NCBI GenBank assembly: GCA_030829985.1
Contig: JAURNW010000024.1
Span: 126,095-190,094 of the forward strand
Direction: 5' to 3'
Length of the DNA stretch: 64,000 nt
DNA from: Gammaproteobacteria bacterium
GTDB lineage: Bacteria > Pseudomonadota > Gammaproteobacteria > Eutrophobiales > Eutrophobiaceae
The translations under genes were made by a program, and so were the position numbers. Numbering within the stretch: the first letter of the stretch is position 1; each line of letters begins with the position of its first letter. Of this stretch, positions 39,097 through 48,245 are shown in pieces. The notes beneath the pieces were generated by a model that worked only from the letters and a program-made list of their open reading frames with translations, was not told where the DNA came from and searched no databases.

Positions 39097-40305
39097 ATGA
39101 AAACCTATTTAGTCGGTGGCGCCGTAAGAGACAAACTCCTGGGAATTCCGGTTAAAGATCGGGATTGGGTTGTAGTGGGTACAACACCTGATGAAATGCT
39201 GAACAAAGGGTTTAAACCTGTTGGCAAAGACTTCCCGGTTTTTTTACATCCCGAGACCAAGGAAGAATATGCACTGGCACGTACTGAACGAAAATCAGGT
39301 AAAGGTTATAAGGGCTTCACCTTCCACACCTCTTCCGACGTTACTCTGGAAGAGGATCTACAACGCCGAGACTTAACTATTAACGCTATTGCCGAAGATG
39401 AAAATGGCAATCTGATTGATCCTTATGCCGGGGAAGTAGATCTGCAAGAAAAGATGTTGCGTCATGTATCACCCGCATTTGTAGAAGACCCTTTACGTGT
39501 ATTACGTATAGCTCGTTTTGCTGCAACTCTTGGCTTCAAGATTGCGCCGGAAACCATGGCCTTATTAAAAGAAATAGCTGACTCAGATGAATTAGACGCA
39601 CTTGTGGCAGAACGCGTCTGGACAGAAATGGAAAAAGCTCTGGCTGGAAAATACCCGGCACGTTTTATACTGGCATTACAATCATGCAATGCCCTGCAGA
39701 AATTATTTCCCGAAATACAGGCATTATTCGGTATACCACAAACCAAAGAATACCACCCTGAGATCGATACCGGCCTGCATACAATAATGAGCTTAAATCA
39801 ATCGACGCGTTTATCTCCCGATCCAATGATACGGTTTGCTGTACTAGTTCATGATCTTGGCAAAGCAACAACACCTAAAGATAAATTACCCAGCCACCAT
39901 GGTCATGAAGAACGTGGCGCAAAAATAATTGATGAACTATGCAAACGGTATCGAGTTCCTAACAAATACCGTGAACTTGCCATGAATGTTTCCAGATTCC
40001 ATCTGGACTGTCATCGCATTCGAGAAATGAAACCGGAAACAATTCTAAAAAAGCTTGAACAACTTGATGCCTTTAGAAGGCCGGAACGATTCACGCAATT
40101 CCTGATCGCTTGCGAAGCTGACGCCCGCGGCCGAGCCGGTTTTGAAGATAGGGATTACCCACAAGCAGAATATTTCATGAATGCTCTAGACGCTGCTAAT
40201 AAAGTTGATGTTAGCGAATTAAAAAATACCGGGCTGGAAGGAAGAGTGCTAGGACAAGCGATAAAAAAACATCAAATAGAAAATATTAAAGAATTGCTGA
40301 CTTAA
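39097..40305 (+). CDS. cca: CCA-adding tRNA nucleotidyltransferase with HD domain
   Basis: The 402-residue enzyme adds or repairs the 3' CCA of tRNAs. The nucleotidyltransferase motif is YLVGGAVRDKLLG with DRD, then RRDLTINAIA and VEDPLRVLRIARFAA. The C-terminal HD domain has VLVHDLGKATTP and HHGHEERGAK, giving phosphatase and phosphodiesterase activities in E. coli-type enzymes. The length is near that of E. coli Cca (412). Confidence 0.97.
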   Translation: MKTYLVGGAVRDKLLGIPVKDRDWVVVGTTPDEMLNKGFKPVGKDFPVFLHPETKEEYALARTERKSGKGYKGFTFHTSSDVTLEEDLQRRDLTINAIAEDENGNLIDPYAGEVDLQEKMLRHVSPAFVEDPLRVLRIARFAATLGFKIAPETMALLKEIADSDELDALVAERVWTEMEKALAGKYPARFILALQSCNALQKLFPEIQALFGIPQTKEYHPEIDTGLHTIMSLNQSTRLSPDPMIRFAVLVHDLGKATTPKDKLPSHHGHEERGAKIIDELCKRYRVPNKYRELAMNVSRFHLDCHRIREMKPETILKKLEQLDAFRRPERFTQFLIACEADARGRAGFEDRDYPQAEYFMNALDAANKVDVSELKNTGLEGRVLGQAIKKHQIENIKELLT

Positions 40306-40322
40306 TATAAAAAGGAAACTGT

Positions 40323-40595
40323 ATGGAACTGAAAATATTTTTCACGATATTTACTGCTGTTTTTATTGCAGAACTGGGTGATAAAACACAACTCGCCACT
40401 ATGCTCTTTGCCTCTGATAAAGATGTTAGCAAACTAACCGTGTTTTTTGCTTCTTCAGCAGCATTAATAGTAGCTTCTGCAATCGGCGTTGTAGTTGGCA
40501 GCTTATTATCTGAATATATTGATGAAAAAATACTTTCCTATATTGCCGGAATCGGATTTATTATCATTGGCACATTTACACTTTATCAGGCTTGA
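40323..40595 (+). CDS. TMEM165/GDT1 family small membrane protein (single-repeat Mn2+/cation exporter type)
   Basis: The 90-residue protein has three membrane segments and one copy of the family motif E-x-GD-K-T (VFIAELGDKTQLATMLFAS). Most members have two such repeats; single-repeat bacterial forms are about this length and are thought to dimerise. GDT1-type proteins export Mn2+ or other cations, so manganese export is the likely role. An AAAAGGAAAC site precedes the ATG, 17 bp after cca. It converges with uppP. Confidence 0.85.
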   Translation: MELKIFFTIFTAVFIAELGDKTQLATMLFASDKDVSKLTVFFASSAALIVASAIGVVVGSLLSEYIDEKILSYIAGIGFIIIGTFTLYQA

Positions 40596-40608
40596 TCAGG
40601 ATTCCACT

Positions 40609-41409
40609 TTATATAAAAAGAAATATTAAAATAGTACCTAATACCACTCGATATACGACGAACGGAAACATTCCAGTCTTGTCTAAAAACCTCATAAAAA
40701 CATGTATTGCAAATAATGCACTGATCGCTGACAACACTGCGGTAAAAATAAAACTGACAATGTCGACACTTGCATCCATTTGTATAAACTTCAAACACTC
40801 ATAACTGCCGGCAGCCAGTATAATTGGCACTGAAAGTAAAAATGAAAATCGAGCCGCACTAGTCCTGTCCAGACCTAACATCAATGCTACTGTCATTGTG
40901 ATACCTGAACGTGATGTCCCCGGAACTAACGCCAAAACCTGTGCTAAACCAATTAGTATTGCGTCTCTGATGTTTATAGAATTGATTTGACGTAACCGTT
41001 TACCAGTAATATCTGCATACCCGAGCAATAAACCAAACCCGATAGACGCATAAGCTATAATCAAAGGGTTTCGTAGATAGGTGGAAACAAAATCTTTCAA
41101 TATAAATCCGGCCACCAGAACGGGAACACTGGCAATGGCCAGATACCAGAACAATCTACTGTCTGAATTCGTAATCTGTTTCTTCGCTATTGAATCCAGT
41201 CCAGCTAACAGTATCCTCGAGATATCGTTTCTTAAATAAAACACTATTGCAAACAAGCTGCCAAAATGTGCGGCAACATCAATAGCCAATCCCTGGTCTT
41301 GCCATTCGGTTAATAACGGTACGAGAATCAAATGTGCGGAACTCGAAATAGGTAAAAATTCGGTGATGCCCTGTATCAGTGACAGAATAATGAGTTGTAG
41401 TAAGTCCAT
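40609..41409 (-). CDS. uppP: Undecaprenyl-diphosphate phosphatase UppP (BacA)
   Basis: The 266-residue membrane protein recycles the lipid carrier for peptidoglycan. The two hallmark motifs are GITEFLPISSSAHLIL (residues 14-29) and VPGTSRSG. About eight membrane segments are visible. Length is standard. Confidence 0.97.
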   Translation of the reverse strand: MDLLQLIILSLIQGITEFLPISSSAHLILVPLLTEWQDQGLAIDVAAHFGSLFAIVFYLRNDISRILLAGLDSIAKKQITNSDSRLFWYLAIASVPVLVAGFILKDFVSTYLRNPLIIAYASIGFGLLLGYADITGKRLRQINSINIRDAILIGLAQVLALVPGTSRSGITMTVALMLGLDRTSAARFSFLLSVPIILAAGSYECLKFIQMDASVDIVSFIFTAVLSAISALFAIHVFMRFLDKTGMFPFVVYRVVLGTILIFLFI

Positions 41410-41420
41410 TGTATTCTCGG

Positions 41421-42134
41421 TTATATAGGCAGGAATATGGCACTGGCCATTCGTTGCATTACGCTGGTTATTGTTCGGTTCTTTTTATTTGCGATTATTG
41501 TTGCGATATTATCTTGTGTGGCAATAAGCTTACCAAATAAACGCTCGTAACTCAGGTTACTGATCGTTTCATCTGTCTGAGAATTGCTATACAAAAATAA
41601 TTCATCATTTGCGTCCAGATTGTGCTCAAGTTTCCAGACTGCGATCTCTATATTGCGCGCACAATTATATAGCTTCTGCGGATCTACCGAATCAAACATA
41701 TAAAATTCTGATTTATAATTGTAAGACTTCATAATCATCGACATTAAACCAGCAATGAACGAAAACACCCGGTCACCCTTATATTCGTTGGTAAAAGTCA
41801 TTTTGATAACATCAACATCATACTTGCCTTGCAATTCAGGAAAATTCCAACTGTGTTCTAATTCAAATAATCTGACGATATGTTCTTCGGGTAGTTTAAG
41901 ATCTGACTTTTCAAGTTCACGTGGATTTCTTTTATAAAGTTTCAGCATTAATTCTTTTAAGAGTCTTTGTGACTCTCTGATATGGACCTCTAGCACATTA
42001 TCTATGTCTGACTTTGCGATAGCTGTAACACTACTCAGCTTTTTGATCGGTTTATTTTCCCTGATTATCTCCTTATTACACGATGACACGAAAAGCAGGG
42101 TAGAAATTATCATTATATGTTTATGTAAGATCAC
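41421..42134 (-). CDS. Putative lipoprotein of unknown function
   Basis: The 237-residue protein has a short hydrophobic signal (HIMIISTLLFVSSC) with Cys at about residue 19, fitting a lipobox. The mature part is helical, with VHIRESQRLLKELMLKLYKRNPREL, the conserved-looking VFSFIAGLMSMIMKSY (a possible membrane-associated helix), LYNCARNIEIAVWKL, and a C-terminal basic region. I recall similar lipoproteins in gammaproteobacteria but no domain name. It is 11 bp downstream... of the methyltransferase and next to uppP. Confidence 0.7.
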   Translation of the reverse strand: MILHKHIMIISTLLFVSSCNKEIIRENKPIKKLSSVTAIAKSDIDNVLEVHIRESQRLLKELMLKLYKRNPRELEKSDLKLPEEHIVRLFELEHSWNFPELQGKYDVDVIKMTFTNEYKGDRVFSFIAGLMSMIMKSYNYKSEFYMFDSVDPQKLYNCARNIEIAVWKLEHNLDANDELFLYSNSQTDETISNLSYERLFGKLIATQDNIATIIANKKNRTITSVMQRMASAIFLPI

Positions 42135-42141
42135 TATCAGT

Positions 42142-43341
42142 TTATAAACGTATACGTTGATCCATTAATGAAAATCCTTGCAAGACGCTATCATAGTTAT
42201 TTGTAAGTGCCATAACCTTGAACCGCTCACCCATTTCCTCAGGCATGGTTAATGTTCGCACTTGCTGAGCAATTTTTGTCTGTGTTTTGCTATCAAGTGT
42301 ATTCATGTCCGCCACCAGGTTTTCCAATCCACAGGCAAATAGGAAATAAGTCTGATTAGTATACCCACTAACATGCATACTCAAAGAATCTGCAGATTCC
42401 GCAACAGCGGTAAAATTCACTGAACAGGTGATATCTTGTAGTCCAGGATAAACGAAGGGGTCAGCATGGACTCGATGTCGATAATGGCATAGCAAACTCC
42501 CATCTGATTTCTCTGGATGATAATACTCAGCAGCCGAATAACCATAATCAATAAATAGCATTACACCTTGTTCTAGTACACCATTTAATGCACTTAACCA
42601 TTGCCCTAGATCAACATTAATCTCCGATGTAAAATTTTCGGGTAATCGCAAGGACAGATTATTTTCCAACTGCTGTAGTGTTTTCCTTAAACTCACTTCT
42701 GCATCATTTTCAACCCAGTTAAAAGTCGCTTCTTTTAAACCAACCTTTAGCTCTTTAAATCCAGTTGCTGTTTTTTTAAATCGCTTTACCGGCAAGGCAT
42801 CTAACACTTCATTAGCGAGGATGACACCGGTCATTTTATTTTCCGGCAAAGCATCCAGCCAGATTATCTTTTGGTTAAGATGCGGAAGAGTTTTACCTAG
42901 ATATTCCTGCTGACGTTGTTTTAGATCTGCACTAACTTCAAGTATGTAATACTTTTCAGGCAAACAATCTTGTTTTTCCAGGGCTAATAACAGATCACCG
43001 GCCATGACTCCTGTACCGGCACCTAACTCCAGAATACTGGCCGAATCAAGTTCGTTTAATATCTGCTTGCATTGCTGCGCCAGACACTGTGAAAACAATG
43101 GCGATAATTCCGGTGCTGTTACGAAATCACCTTCGGAACCAAATTTGCGACTACCTGCGCTGTAATAACCAAGACCAGGCTCATATAAAGCCATCTTCAT
43201 GTATTGGTCAAAACCGATTACACCAGCCTGCTGATGCATAGATTCTGTAATACGTGTAATCAGTCTTTCACTCTGTTGACGTGCGGAAGAGTCAGGTGCT
43301 GGCAATACTGATTCTATATTTAATGCTTTTGACTGTGTCAT
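42142..43341 (-). CDS. SAM-dependent methyltransferase, MidA/NDUFAF7 family
   Basis: The 399-residue protein matches the MidA family: GFDQYMKMALYEPGLGYYSAG at the N-terminus, the SAM motif ILELGAGTGVMAGDLL, VILANEVLDALP and FIDYGY. In mitochondria NDUFAF7 methylates an arginine of complex I; bacterial members have unclear targets. It is divergent from folM, with 50 bp between start codons. Confidence 0.93.
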   Translation of the reverse strand: MTQSKALNIESVLPAPDSSARQQSERLITRITESMHQQAGVIGFDQYMKMALYEPGLGYYSAGSRKFGSEGDFVTAPELSPLFSQCLAQQCKQILNELDSASILELGAGTGVMAGDLLLALEKQDCLPEKYYILEVSADLKQRQQEYLGKTLPHLNQKIIWLDALPENKMTGVILANEVLDALPVKRFKKTATGFKELKVGLKEATFNWVENDAEVSLRKTLQQLENNLSLRLPENFTSEINVDLGQWLSALNGVLEQGVMLFIDYGYSAAEYYHPEKSDGSLLCHYRHRVHADPFVYPGLQDITCSVNFTAVAESADSLSMHVSGYTNQTYFLFACGLENLVADMNTLDSKTQTKIAQQVRTLTMPEEMGERFKVMALTNNYDSVLQGFSLMDQRIRL

Positions 43342-43391
43342 TATATAGCCATGTTATTCTTTTTCTGGAATGATTCAATAACAACAATTAA

Positions 43392-44138
43392 ATGAATCAA
43401 ATAATTATGAACAATAAAACTGCATTAATAACCGGAGCTGCAAAACGCATCGGTGCGGCTATAGCGACGCAACTCCATTCATCCGGCATGAATGTTGTTA
43501 TTCACTATAATACTTCTGCTAAAGAAGCTCACGAACTGGTGCGCAAACTAAATGGCATTCGTCGGGATTCAGCTATTATGGTTCAGGCAAACCTTGAACA
43601 TAAGGAATATTACGCAGCATTGATAGACGCAAGTATTGATTTTAAAGGCGGCCTTGATGTCTTAATCAATAACGCCTCGGCATACTACCCAACACCTTTG
43701 GATTCGCTGGCAGATCAACAATGGAATGAATTAATAAATACCAACCTTAAGGCGCCACTATTTCTGTCAAAACTTGCTGCAAAATCACTGCGTTTAAATA
43801 AAGGCTGCATTATTAATATTACTGATATTCATGCAAACCGCCCTTTGAGTAATCATTCTATTTATAGTGTGTCCAAAGCTGGACTTGTGATGCTAACCCA
43901 GTCTTTGGCCAAAGAACTCGCGCCAGGAATAAGGGTGAATGCAATTTCGCCCGGAGTAATTATGTGGCCTGAAGGTTTAGAAGAAGAAAAAAAGAGCGCG
44001 ATACTCAATGAAACAATGATGAAGAGAATGGGCAATGTGGAAGATATCACCAAGGCCGTTTTATTCTTAATCAATGACGCTGACTATATCACCGGTCAAA
44101 TAATAAATATTGATGGGGGCAGAACGCTCTATTCATAA
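43392..44138 (+). CDS. folM: Pteridine/dihydromonapterin reductase FolM (SDR family)
   Basis: The 248-residue SDR has the cofactor motif TGAAKRIGAAIA, in which the Arg in TGxxxRxG is typical of pteridine reductases. It also has NNASAYYPTP and the active site YSVSKAG. The C-terminal ISPGVIMWPEGLEEE and GQIINIDGGRTLYS are characteristic. FolM/PTR1 proteins reduce dihydromonapterin or dihydrofolate with NADPH. No Shine-Dalgarno is present and an in-frame ATG at 43407 is an alternative start. It lies near the folB-folK operon, consistent with pterin metabolism. Confidence 0.9.
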   Translation: MNQIIMNNKTALITGAAKRIGAAIATQLHSSGMNVVIHYNTSAKEAHELVRKLNGIRRDSAIMVQANLEHKEYYAALIDASIDFKGGLDVLINNASAYYPTPLDSLADQQWNELINTNLKAPLFLSKLAAKSLRLNKGCIINITDIHANRPLSNHSIYSVSKAGLVMLTQSLAKELAPGIRVNAISPGVIMWPEGLEEEKKSAILNETMMKRMGNVEDITKAVLFLINDADYITGQIINIDGGRTLYS

Positions 44139-44141
44139 GTA

Positions 44142-44552
44142 TTAAAATTTTGGAAACTCTCCATCAACAAACCATTGGTTGGTCTCTTGATTAACCCACC
44201 ACCGCTGATTTAATTTTAATTTCCTGATCGTACCTTGATCTTTAAAAAAATAACTTATCTCTGTTTTTACAGTCGCTTCGGTATGATCTTCATTAATAAT
44301 TTTTTCAATCACTTTAACACTGGTGACACTCAGTTCTTTAAGCGACTCTAAATCAGCAGGAGGTTGTGTACCATTAGGTGAAACATGATAACTATATGCT
44401 TCGGGATATTGAGCCCATCTCATAGCCACATCGTAACTAGTAATTGCGGCTTCAATATTATTCACCCTTTTTTGTGTCGTGTATCTGTTGCAGCCACTGA
44501 GCAACACAATAAAAACAACAAAGATTAATTTGGATAAAACGCCAATTTTCAT
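44142..44552 (-). CDS. Putative small lipoprotein of unknown function
   Basis: From ATG 44552 the product has 136 residues. It has a signal with lipobox LLSGC (Cys about 21), then a 115-residue mature domain with one helix (NIEAAITSYDVAMRWAQYPEAY) and strands ending in NQRWWVNQETNQWFVDGEFPKF. The pattern of a helix plus beta sheet with a terminal WFVDG suggests an NTF2-like fold, but I cannot identify a family. An in-frame ATG at 44582 gives a longer, less likely N-terminus. It converges with folM, 3 bp apart. Confidence 0.68.
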   Translation of the reverse strand: MKIGVLSKLIFVVFIVLLSGCNRYTTQKRVNNIEAAITSYDVAMRWAQYPEAYSYHVSPNGTQPPADLESLKELSVTSVKVIEKIINEDHTEATVKTEISYFFKDQGTIRKLKLNQRWWVNQETNQWFVDGEFPKF

Positions 44553-44623
44553 TTCACAGCACCCCGTTTTTGTAACACACATTATTACAGTCTATGGAGA
44601 AATTTTCATCTCTACATCCATTT

Positions 44624-45232
44624 TTATAGCTCTATCTCATTCAGTCCGGCATAAATAATATCTGCATAGTCATGATTCGCCTGCAATGATAAATGAAGTT
44701 CATCATCCGACAAAAAATCAACTGTTTTAATACCTCGTTCTGTCATTTGTAACGGTATATCAATTAATCTCGCACCTGATTGAGCTGCTATTTTTCTAAT
44801 CGTCTTGTTATAGGGTAAAAAATTATCATTATATTTTTTACCATTGCCTTGCTCACCATCAACCTCGCCTATGGTGTGATTGAGTAAAAAAACCGGGATA
44901 CCTTTCTTCGTTGCAATGATGCGGTGAAACTCTTTCAAATTCTTTTCAAACTCCGCCAGACTCACGCGCGGTTCAATAGTAAAATCCTTTACATTTGCAT
45001 CATTAAATCCAAATTGAATTAATACAATACCGGGTAAAAAAGGCAAGACATCCGTATCAATTCTATCAAAGCCCTGGGCGCTGGTATTGCCACCAATCCC
45101 TTTATTATGTACTTCAAATACATCTGGCTTAGCCACGTCCAGTTTCATTTTTAATAGAGTGGTCCATCGATCATTAACCGAAAATTCAGCTCCTTCGGTG
45201 ATTGAATCGCCAAAACAAATTATATTAATCAT
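44624..45232 (-). CDS. SGNH/GDSL-family hydrolase
   Basis: The 202-residue protein without signal has the SGNH blocks: FGDSITEGAEF (nucleophile Ser in block I), GIGGNTS (block II), QFGFNDAN (block III) and DELHLS (block V Asp-x-x-His). Such enzymes hydrolyse esters, lysophospholipids or carbohydrate acetyl groups. Its ATG overlaps the ancestral TGA of folK (ATGA at 45229-45232). The folK premature stop would remove that translational coupling. Confidence 0.85.
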   Translation of the reverse strand: MINIICFGDSITEGAEFSVNDRWTTLLKMKLDVAKPDVFEVHNKGIGGNTSAQGFDRIDTDVLPFLPGIVLIQFGFNDANVKDFTIEPRVSLAEFEKNLKEFHRIIATKKGIPVFLLNHTIGEVDGEQGNGKKYNDNFLPYNKTIRKIAAQSGARLIDIPLQMTERGIKTVDFLSDDELHLSLQANHDYADIIYAGLNEIEL

Positions 45233-45723
45233 AAATGGAATGACTGTGGTATAGGTCTCATTATTTGTCCTGTCGAATCAAATTTTTCCCACAACTGCGA
45301 GATAGTTTGGCCTGTCACTGGATGTTTTAGATCTGGAGCAATATCCAAAAGTGGCTTCAATACAAAGCCAAATTAGGTTATATCCGATCTGGGAACATGA
45401 TGTATTTCACTAATATGATCGGCGAACATTAATAAATCTATATCTAAGGTACGAGATGAATAACGGATTTCATTCTTGTTTCGACCAAATTGATATTCAA
45501 TTTCACGCAACTGTTTTGCCAGAGCATCTATATCCAGTTCTGTATTTAATCCGACAACCAGGTTGTAAAAATCAGCGCCATCGAAACCAAAGGATTTACT
45601 CTCATAAACTGGCGAAATAGATAATTCACCATAACGTGATTGCAACTCCTTTAAACCATCACGAATATTTACATCAGGATCAATATTACTACCAATACCC
45701 AGATAAACTCGATTTATCGTCAT
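45229..45723 (-). pseudogene. folK: folK (HPPK) interrupted by an in-frame TAA
   Basis: The product up to the stop at 45373-45375 is 116 residues, while HPPK is normally about 160. It has the N-terminal VYLGIGSNIDPDVN, YESKSFGF and the catalytic TLDIDLLMF (Asp-x-Asp), then HVPRSDIT followed by TAA. Continuing in the same frame gives FGFVLKPLLDIAPDLKHP and VTGQTISQLW, the expected HPPK C-terminus, to a TGA at 45229-45231 (164 sense codons plus the one stop). Relatives have Glu near this position, and GAA-to-TAA needs one change. A truncated but active protein, readthrough or a sequencing error are alternatives. It overlaps folB (ATGA). Confidence 0.8.
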
Positions 45724-46076
45724 CCTTTACTACCACGTTCTATAATAACGCCCACATCTCTGACGCCACGTACAGCACCCTTTTTATTAAGTGATAGACG
45801 AATCCAGGGCACAGCAAACTCGGCCATGATAATCTCGGCTATTTTTTCAGCTAGTGCCTCCACCAACTCAAATTCACTCTCACCGACATATGTCATTAAG
45901 CGTTTTGCAACTGCTTTGTAATTAAGCGTATCTTCAATATTATCGCTGTTAGCGGCCCGACGTATATCCGTTCCCATTTCCAGATCGATAATAATCGTCT
46001 GCTTCATCCGGCGTTCCCAATCATATATGCCAATGATGGTATCGATCCTCAGATCACGGAGATAAATAATATCCAT
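45720..46076 (-). CDS. folB: Dihydroneopterin aldolase FolB
   Basis: The 118-residue enzyme converts dihydroneopterin to hydroxymethyl-dihydropterin in folate synthesis. It begins MDIIYLRDLRIDTIIGIYDWERR, with the catalytic Glu (IGIYDWE), and has TLNYKAVAKR and FELVEALAEKIAEII, and the KKGAVRGVRDVGVIIER ending. The stop overlaps the folK start (ATGA). It is the first gene of the folB-folK-SGNH unit and divergent from plsY. Confidence 0.96.
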   Translation of the reverse strand: MDIIYLRDLRIDTIIGIYDWERRMKQTIIIDLEMGTDIRRAANSDNIEDTLNYKAVAKRLMTYVGESEFELVEALAEKIAEIIMAEFAVPWIRLSLNKKGAVRGVRDVGVIIERGSKG

Positions 46077-46146
46077 TAATCGCTCTCAATATTATGTTTG
46101 TGATTTATAAAATGTTTCATGCCACTGCTCTTGATAAATTTTCTAC

Positions 46147-46174
46147 TGTGAAAGGTGAAGCGTGACGTATGAAA
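46147..46174. repeat. Four degenerate heptamers
   Basis: Consecutive 7-mers tgtgaaa, ggtgaag, cgtgacg and tatgaaa all share TGA at positions 3-5. This resembles short tandem heptanucleotide repeats in the folB-plsY intergenic region. It is short and degenerate, so chance is possible. Confidence 0.35.
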
Positions 46175-46262
46175 TGTCAACATTCGCTTACAATTCAATA
46201 TTAACACTTGCCTAGACTTCAAATAGCTTGACCTGTAAACCTGATACGTTTCCAATACAAAG

Positions 46263-46865
46263 ATGATAATCAATATAATACTTATCTTAGTCGCCTATCT
46301 TATGGGTTCAATCGCTTCAGCTATCCTTATTTGTAAATTATTTGGCCTAGCCGATCCCAGAACTGAAGGGTCAGGGAATCCCGGCGCAACGAATGTGATG
46401 CGCCTACATGGCAAAAAAGCAGCGGCACTGACACTGGCAGGCGACGTGTTAAAAGGTGTGATCCCGGTTTTAATTGCAAAAATCATAGGAAAGCCTGAAT
46501 TAATCATTGCATTATGTGGTCTTGCAGCTTTCCTCGGACATTTATTTCCCGTCTTTTTCAAGTTTCAAGGCGGTAAGGGAGTAGCAACACTGGTGGGCAT
46601 CTTATTCGCAACACACTGGCTACTCGGTCTCGCTTATGGTCTTTCCTGGTTATTCTTCGCACTTCTTTTTCGTTATTCTTCTTTGGCCGCTCTGTTAGCA
46701 GCAGTATTAACACCACTTTATTCGTGGTTAATTCTGCAAAATATCAACGTCATTATTTGCCATAGCGTCATTACCGGGCTCCTGATTTGGCGGCACAAAT
46801 CGAATATTCGCAAACTTATTGCCGGTACTGAAAACAAAATCGGACAAAAACGGGAACAAATCTGA
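46263..46865 (+). CDS. plsY: Glycerol-3-phosphate acyltransferase PlsY
   Basis: The 200-residue membrane enzyme transfers acyl groups from acyl-phosphate to glycerol-3-phosphate. It has the conserved loops GSGNPGATNVMR, GDVLKGVIPV and FQGGKGVATLVG, and about five membrane segments. It is divergent from folB and convergent with tsaD, the usual plsY/tsaD neighbourhood. Confidence 0.97.
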   Translation: MIINIILILVAYLMGSIASAILICKLFGLADPRTEGSGNPGATNVMRLHGKKAAALTLAGDVLKGVIPVLIAKIIGKPELIIALCGLAAFLGHLFPVFFKFQGGKGVATLVGILFATHWLLGLAYGLSWLFFALLFRYSSLAALLAAVLTPLYSWLILQNINVIICHSVITGLLIWRHKSNIRKLIAGTENKIGQKREQI

Positions 46866-46882
46866 GCATTCAAAAGGACGCT

Positions 46883-47887
46883 TTAGATTGATTCAAGCGG
46901 CCATCGTGGTTTTGCCTGAAAGTTCAAGGATTCTGTTTGGCCAGATACGATCCTCAAATAACCAGCGTAGGCAATCATTGCACCATTATCAGTACAAAAT
47001 TCTGCGCGTGGAAAATAAGCTTTCCCGTTTGCTTCATCCATCAATCTGATCAATCCTGCCCGCAACTGCTTATTTGCACTCACGCCACCAGCGACGATAA
47101 GTCGTTTTAAGCCGGTTTCCTTTATGGCCCGCCGACATTTGATAATAAACGTATCAACAACTGCATCAACAAATGCACGAGCAATATCAGCTCGTGTTTG
47201 TTCATCCTCTGGCGCCGCTTTTACTGTATTTAAGGCAAAAGTCTTTAGACCACTAAAACTAAAATCGAGACCAGGTCGGTCAGTCATTGGCCTAGGAAAG
47301 TGGAAGCGCTTACTATCACCTTTTTCAGCTAAAGCAGAGAGCACTGGCCCACCCGGGTAAGGTAGACCCAGTAATTTAGCGGTTTTATCGAAAGCCTCTC
47401 CTGCAGCATCATCTACAGATTCACCAAGAATTTTGTATTTGCCGGGGCCACTCACATGCACGAGGAGTGTATGCCCGCCCGATACTAACAGGGCTAAAAA
47501 TGGATATTCGGGCACTTCTTTCTCGAGCATTGGCGCTAGTAAGTGGGCTTCCATATGATGCACACCAATAGCGGGTATTGATAAGGCATAGGCAAGACTG
47601 CGGCCCGTGGCCGACCCTACAAGTAAAGCACCCATCAGACCCGGACCTGCTGTGTAGGCAATCGCACCGAGCGATTTGAGCTCAGTGTTGGCTTCAGCCA
47701 CTGTCTTTTTGATCAATGGCAATATACGTCGGACATGGTCACGCGAGGCCAATTCGGGCACCACGCCCCCGTATTGTTCATGTAGAGCAATCTGACTATA
47801 AAGATTATGAGCCACAAGACCTGCTTCTGAGTCATATATAGCAATACCTGTCTCATCACAGGATGTTTCTATTCCTAATACCTGCAT
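46883..47887 (-). CDS. tsaD: tRNA t6A threonylcarbamoyltransferase TsaD
   Basis: The 334-residue protein of the KAE1/TsaD family starts [17 protein letters not shown]. It has metal ligands [18 protein letters not shown] and the SGGHT segment, then [10 protein letters not shown] and [10 protein letters not shown]. TsaD with TsaB and TsaE makes the N6-threonylcarbamoyl-adenosine of ANN-decoding tRNAs. It is divergent from rpsU with 111 bp between start codons. Confidence 0.98.
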   Translation of the reverse strand: MQVLGIETSCDETGIAIYDSEAGLVAHNLYSQIALHEQYGGVVPELASRDHVRRILPLIKKTVAEANTELKSLGAIAYTAGPGLMGALLVGSATGRSLAYALSIPAIGVHHMEAHLLAPMLEKEVPEYPFLALLVSGGHTLLVHVSGPGKYKILGESVDDAAGEAFDKTAKLLGLPYPGGPVLSALAEKGDSKRFHFPRPMTDRPGLDFSFSGLKTFALNTVKAAPEDEQTRADIARAFVDAVVDTFIIKCRRAIKETGLKRLIVAGGVSANKQLRAGLIRLMDEANGKAYFPRAEFCTDNGAMIAYAGYLRIVSGQTESLNFQAKPRWPLESI

Positions 47888-47998
47888 TTATCTCAAACTT
47901 TCCCTAAATATATTATTATTGGATTGCAATTTCATTCATTACCACTAAAATGGCCGGCTTTTCCCAATAGACCAAAGGAACCAAGGAAAACAAATACT

Positions 47999-48214
47999 AT
48001 GCCCTCAGTTAAGGTAAGAGACAACGAACCATTTGATATCGCAATGCGTCGATTCAAGCGTGCATGCGAAAAAGCGGGAACACTCGCTGACGTTCATCGC
48101 CGTGAATTTTATGAAAAGCCTACCCAGGTACGCAAACGTAAAGCAGCAGCAGCAGTAAAACGTTCACAAAAGCAGGCTTCCAGAAACGTCTTGCATCGCA
48201 TTCGCCCGTTCTAA
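47999..48214 (+). CDS. rpsU: 30S ribosomal protein S21
   Basis: From ATG 47999 (AAGGAAA upstream) the product has 71 residues: [34 protein letters not shown] and a basic C-terminus ending LHRIRPF. This is S21 at the family's standard length. It is the first gene of the rpsU-yqeY-dnaG-rpoD operon. Confidence 0.98.
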   Translation: MPSVKVRDNEPFDIAMRRFKRACEKAGTLADVHRREFYEKPTQVRKRKAAAAVKRSQKQASRNVLHRIRPF

Positions 48215-48245
48215 AACACTTCTATTAAGGTTCTAACAATCAGCT

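Noticed and set aside
45373-45375. TAA reassigned as a sense codon, given the in-frame TAA in folK and the TAA joining two frames near 20278.
   Set aside because: Many intact genes here end at TAA at the right length (der, groS, rpoD, cca, cysN), so the genetic code is standard.
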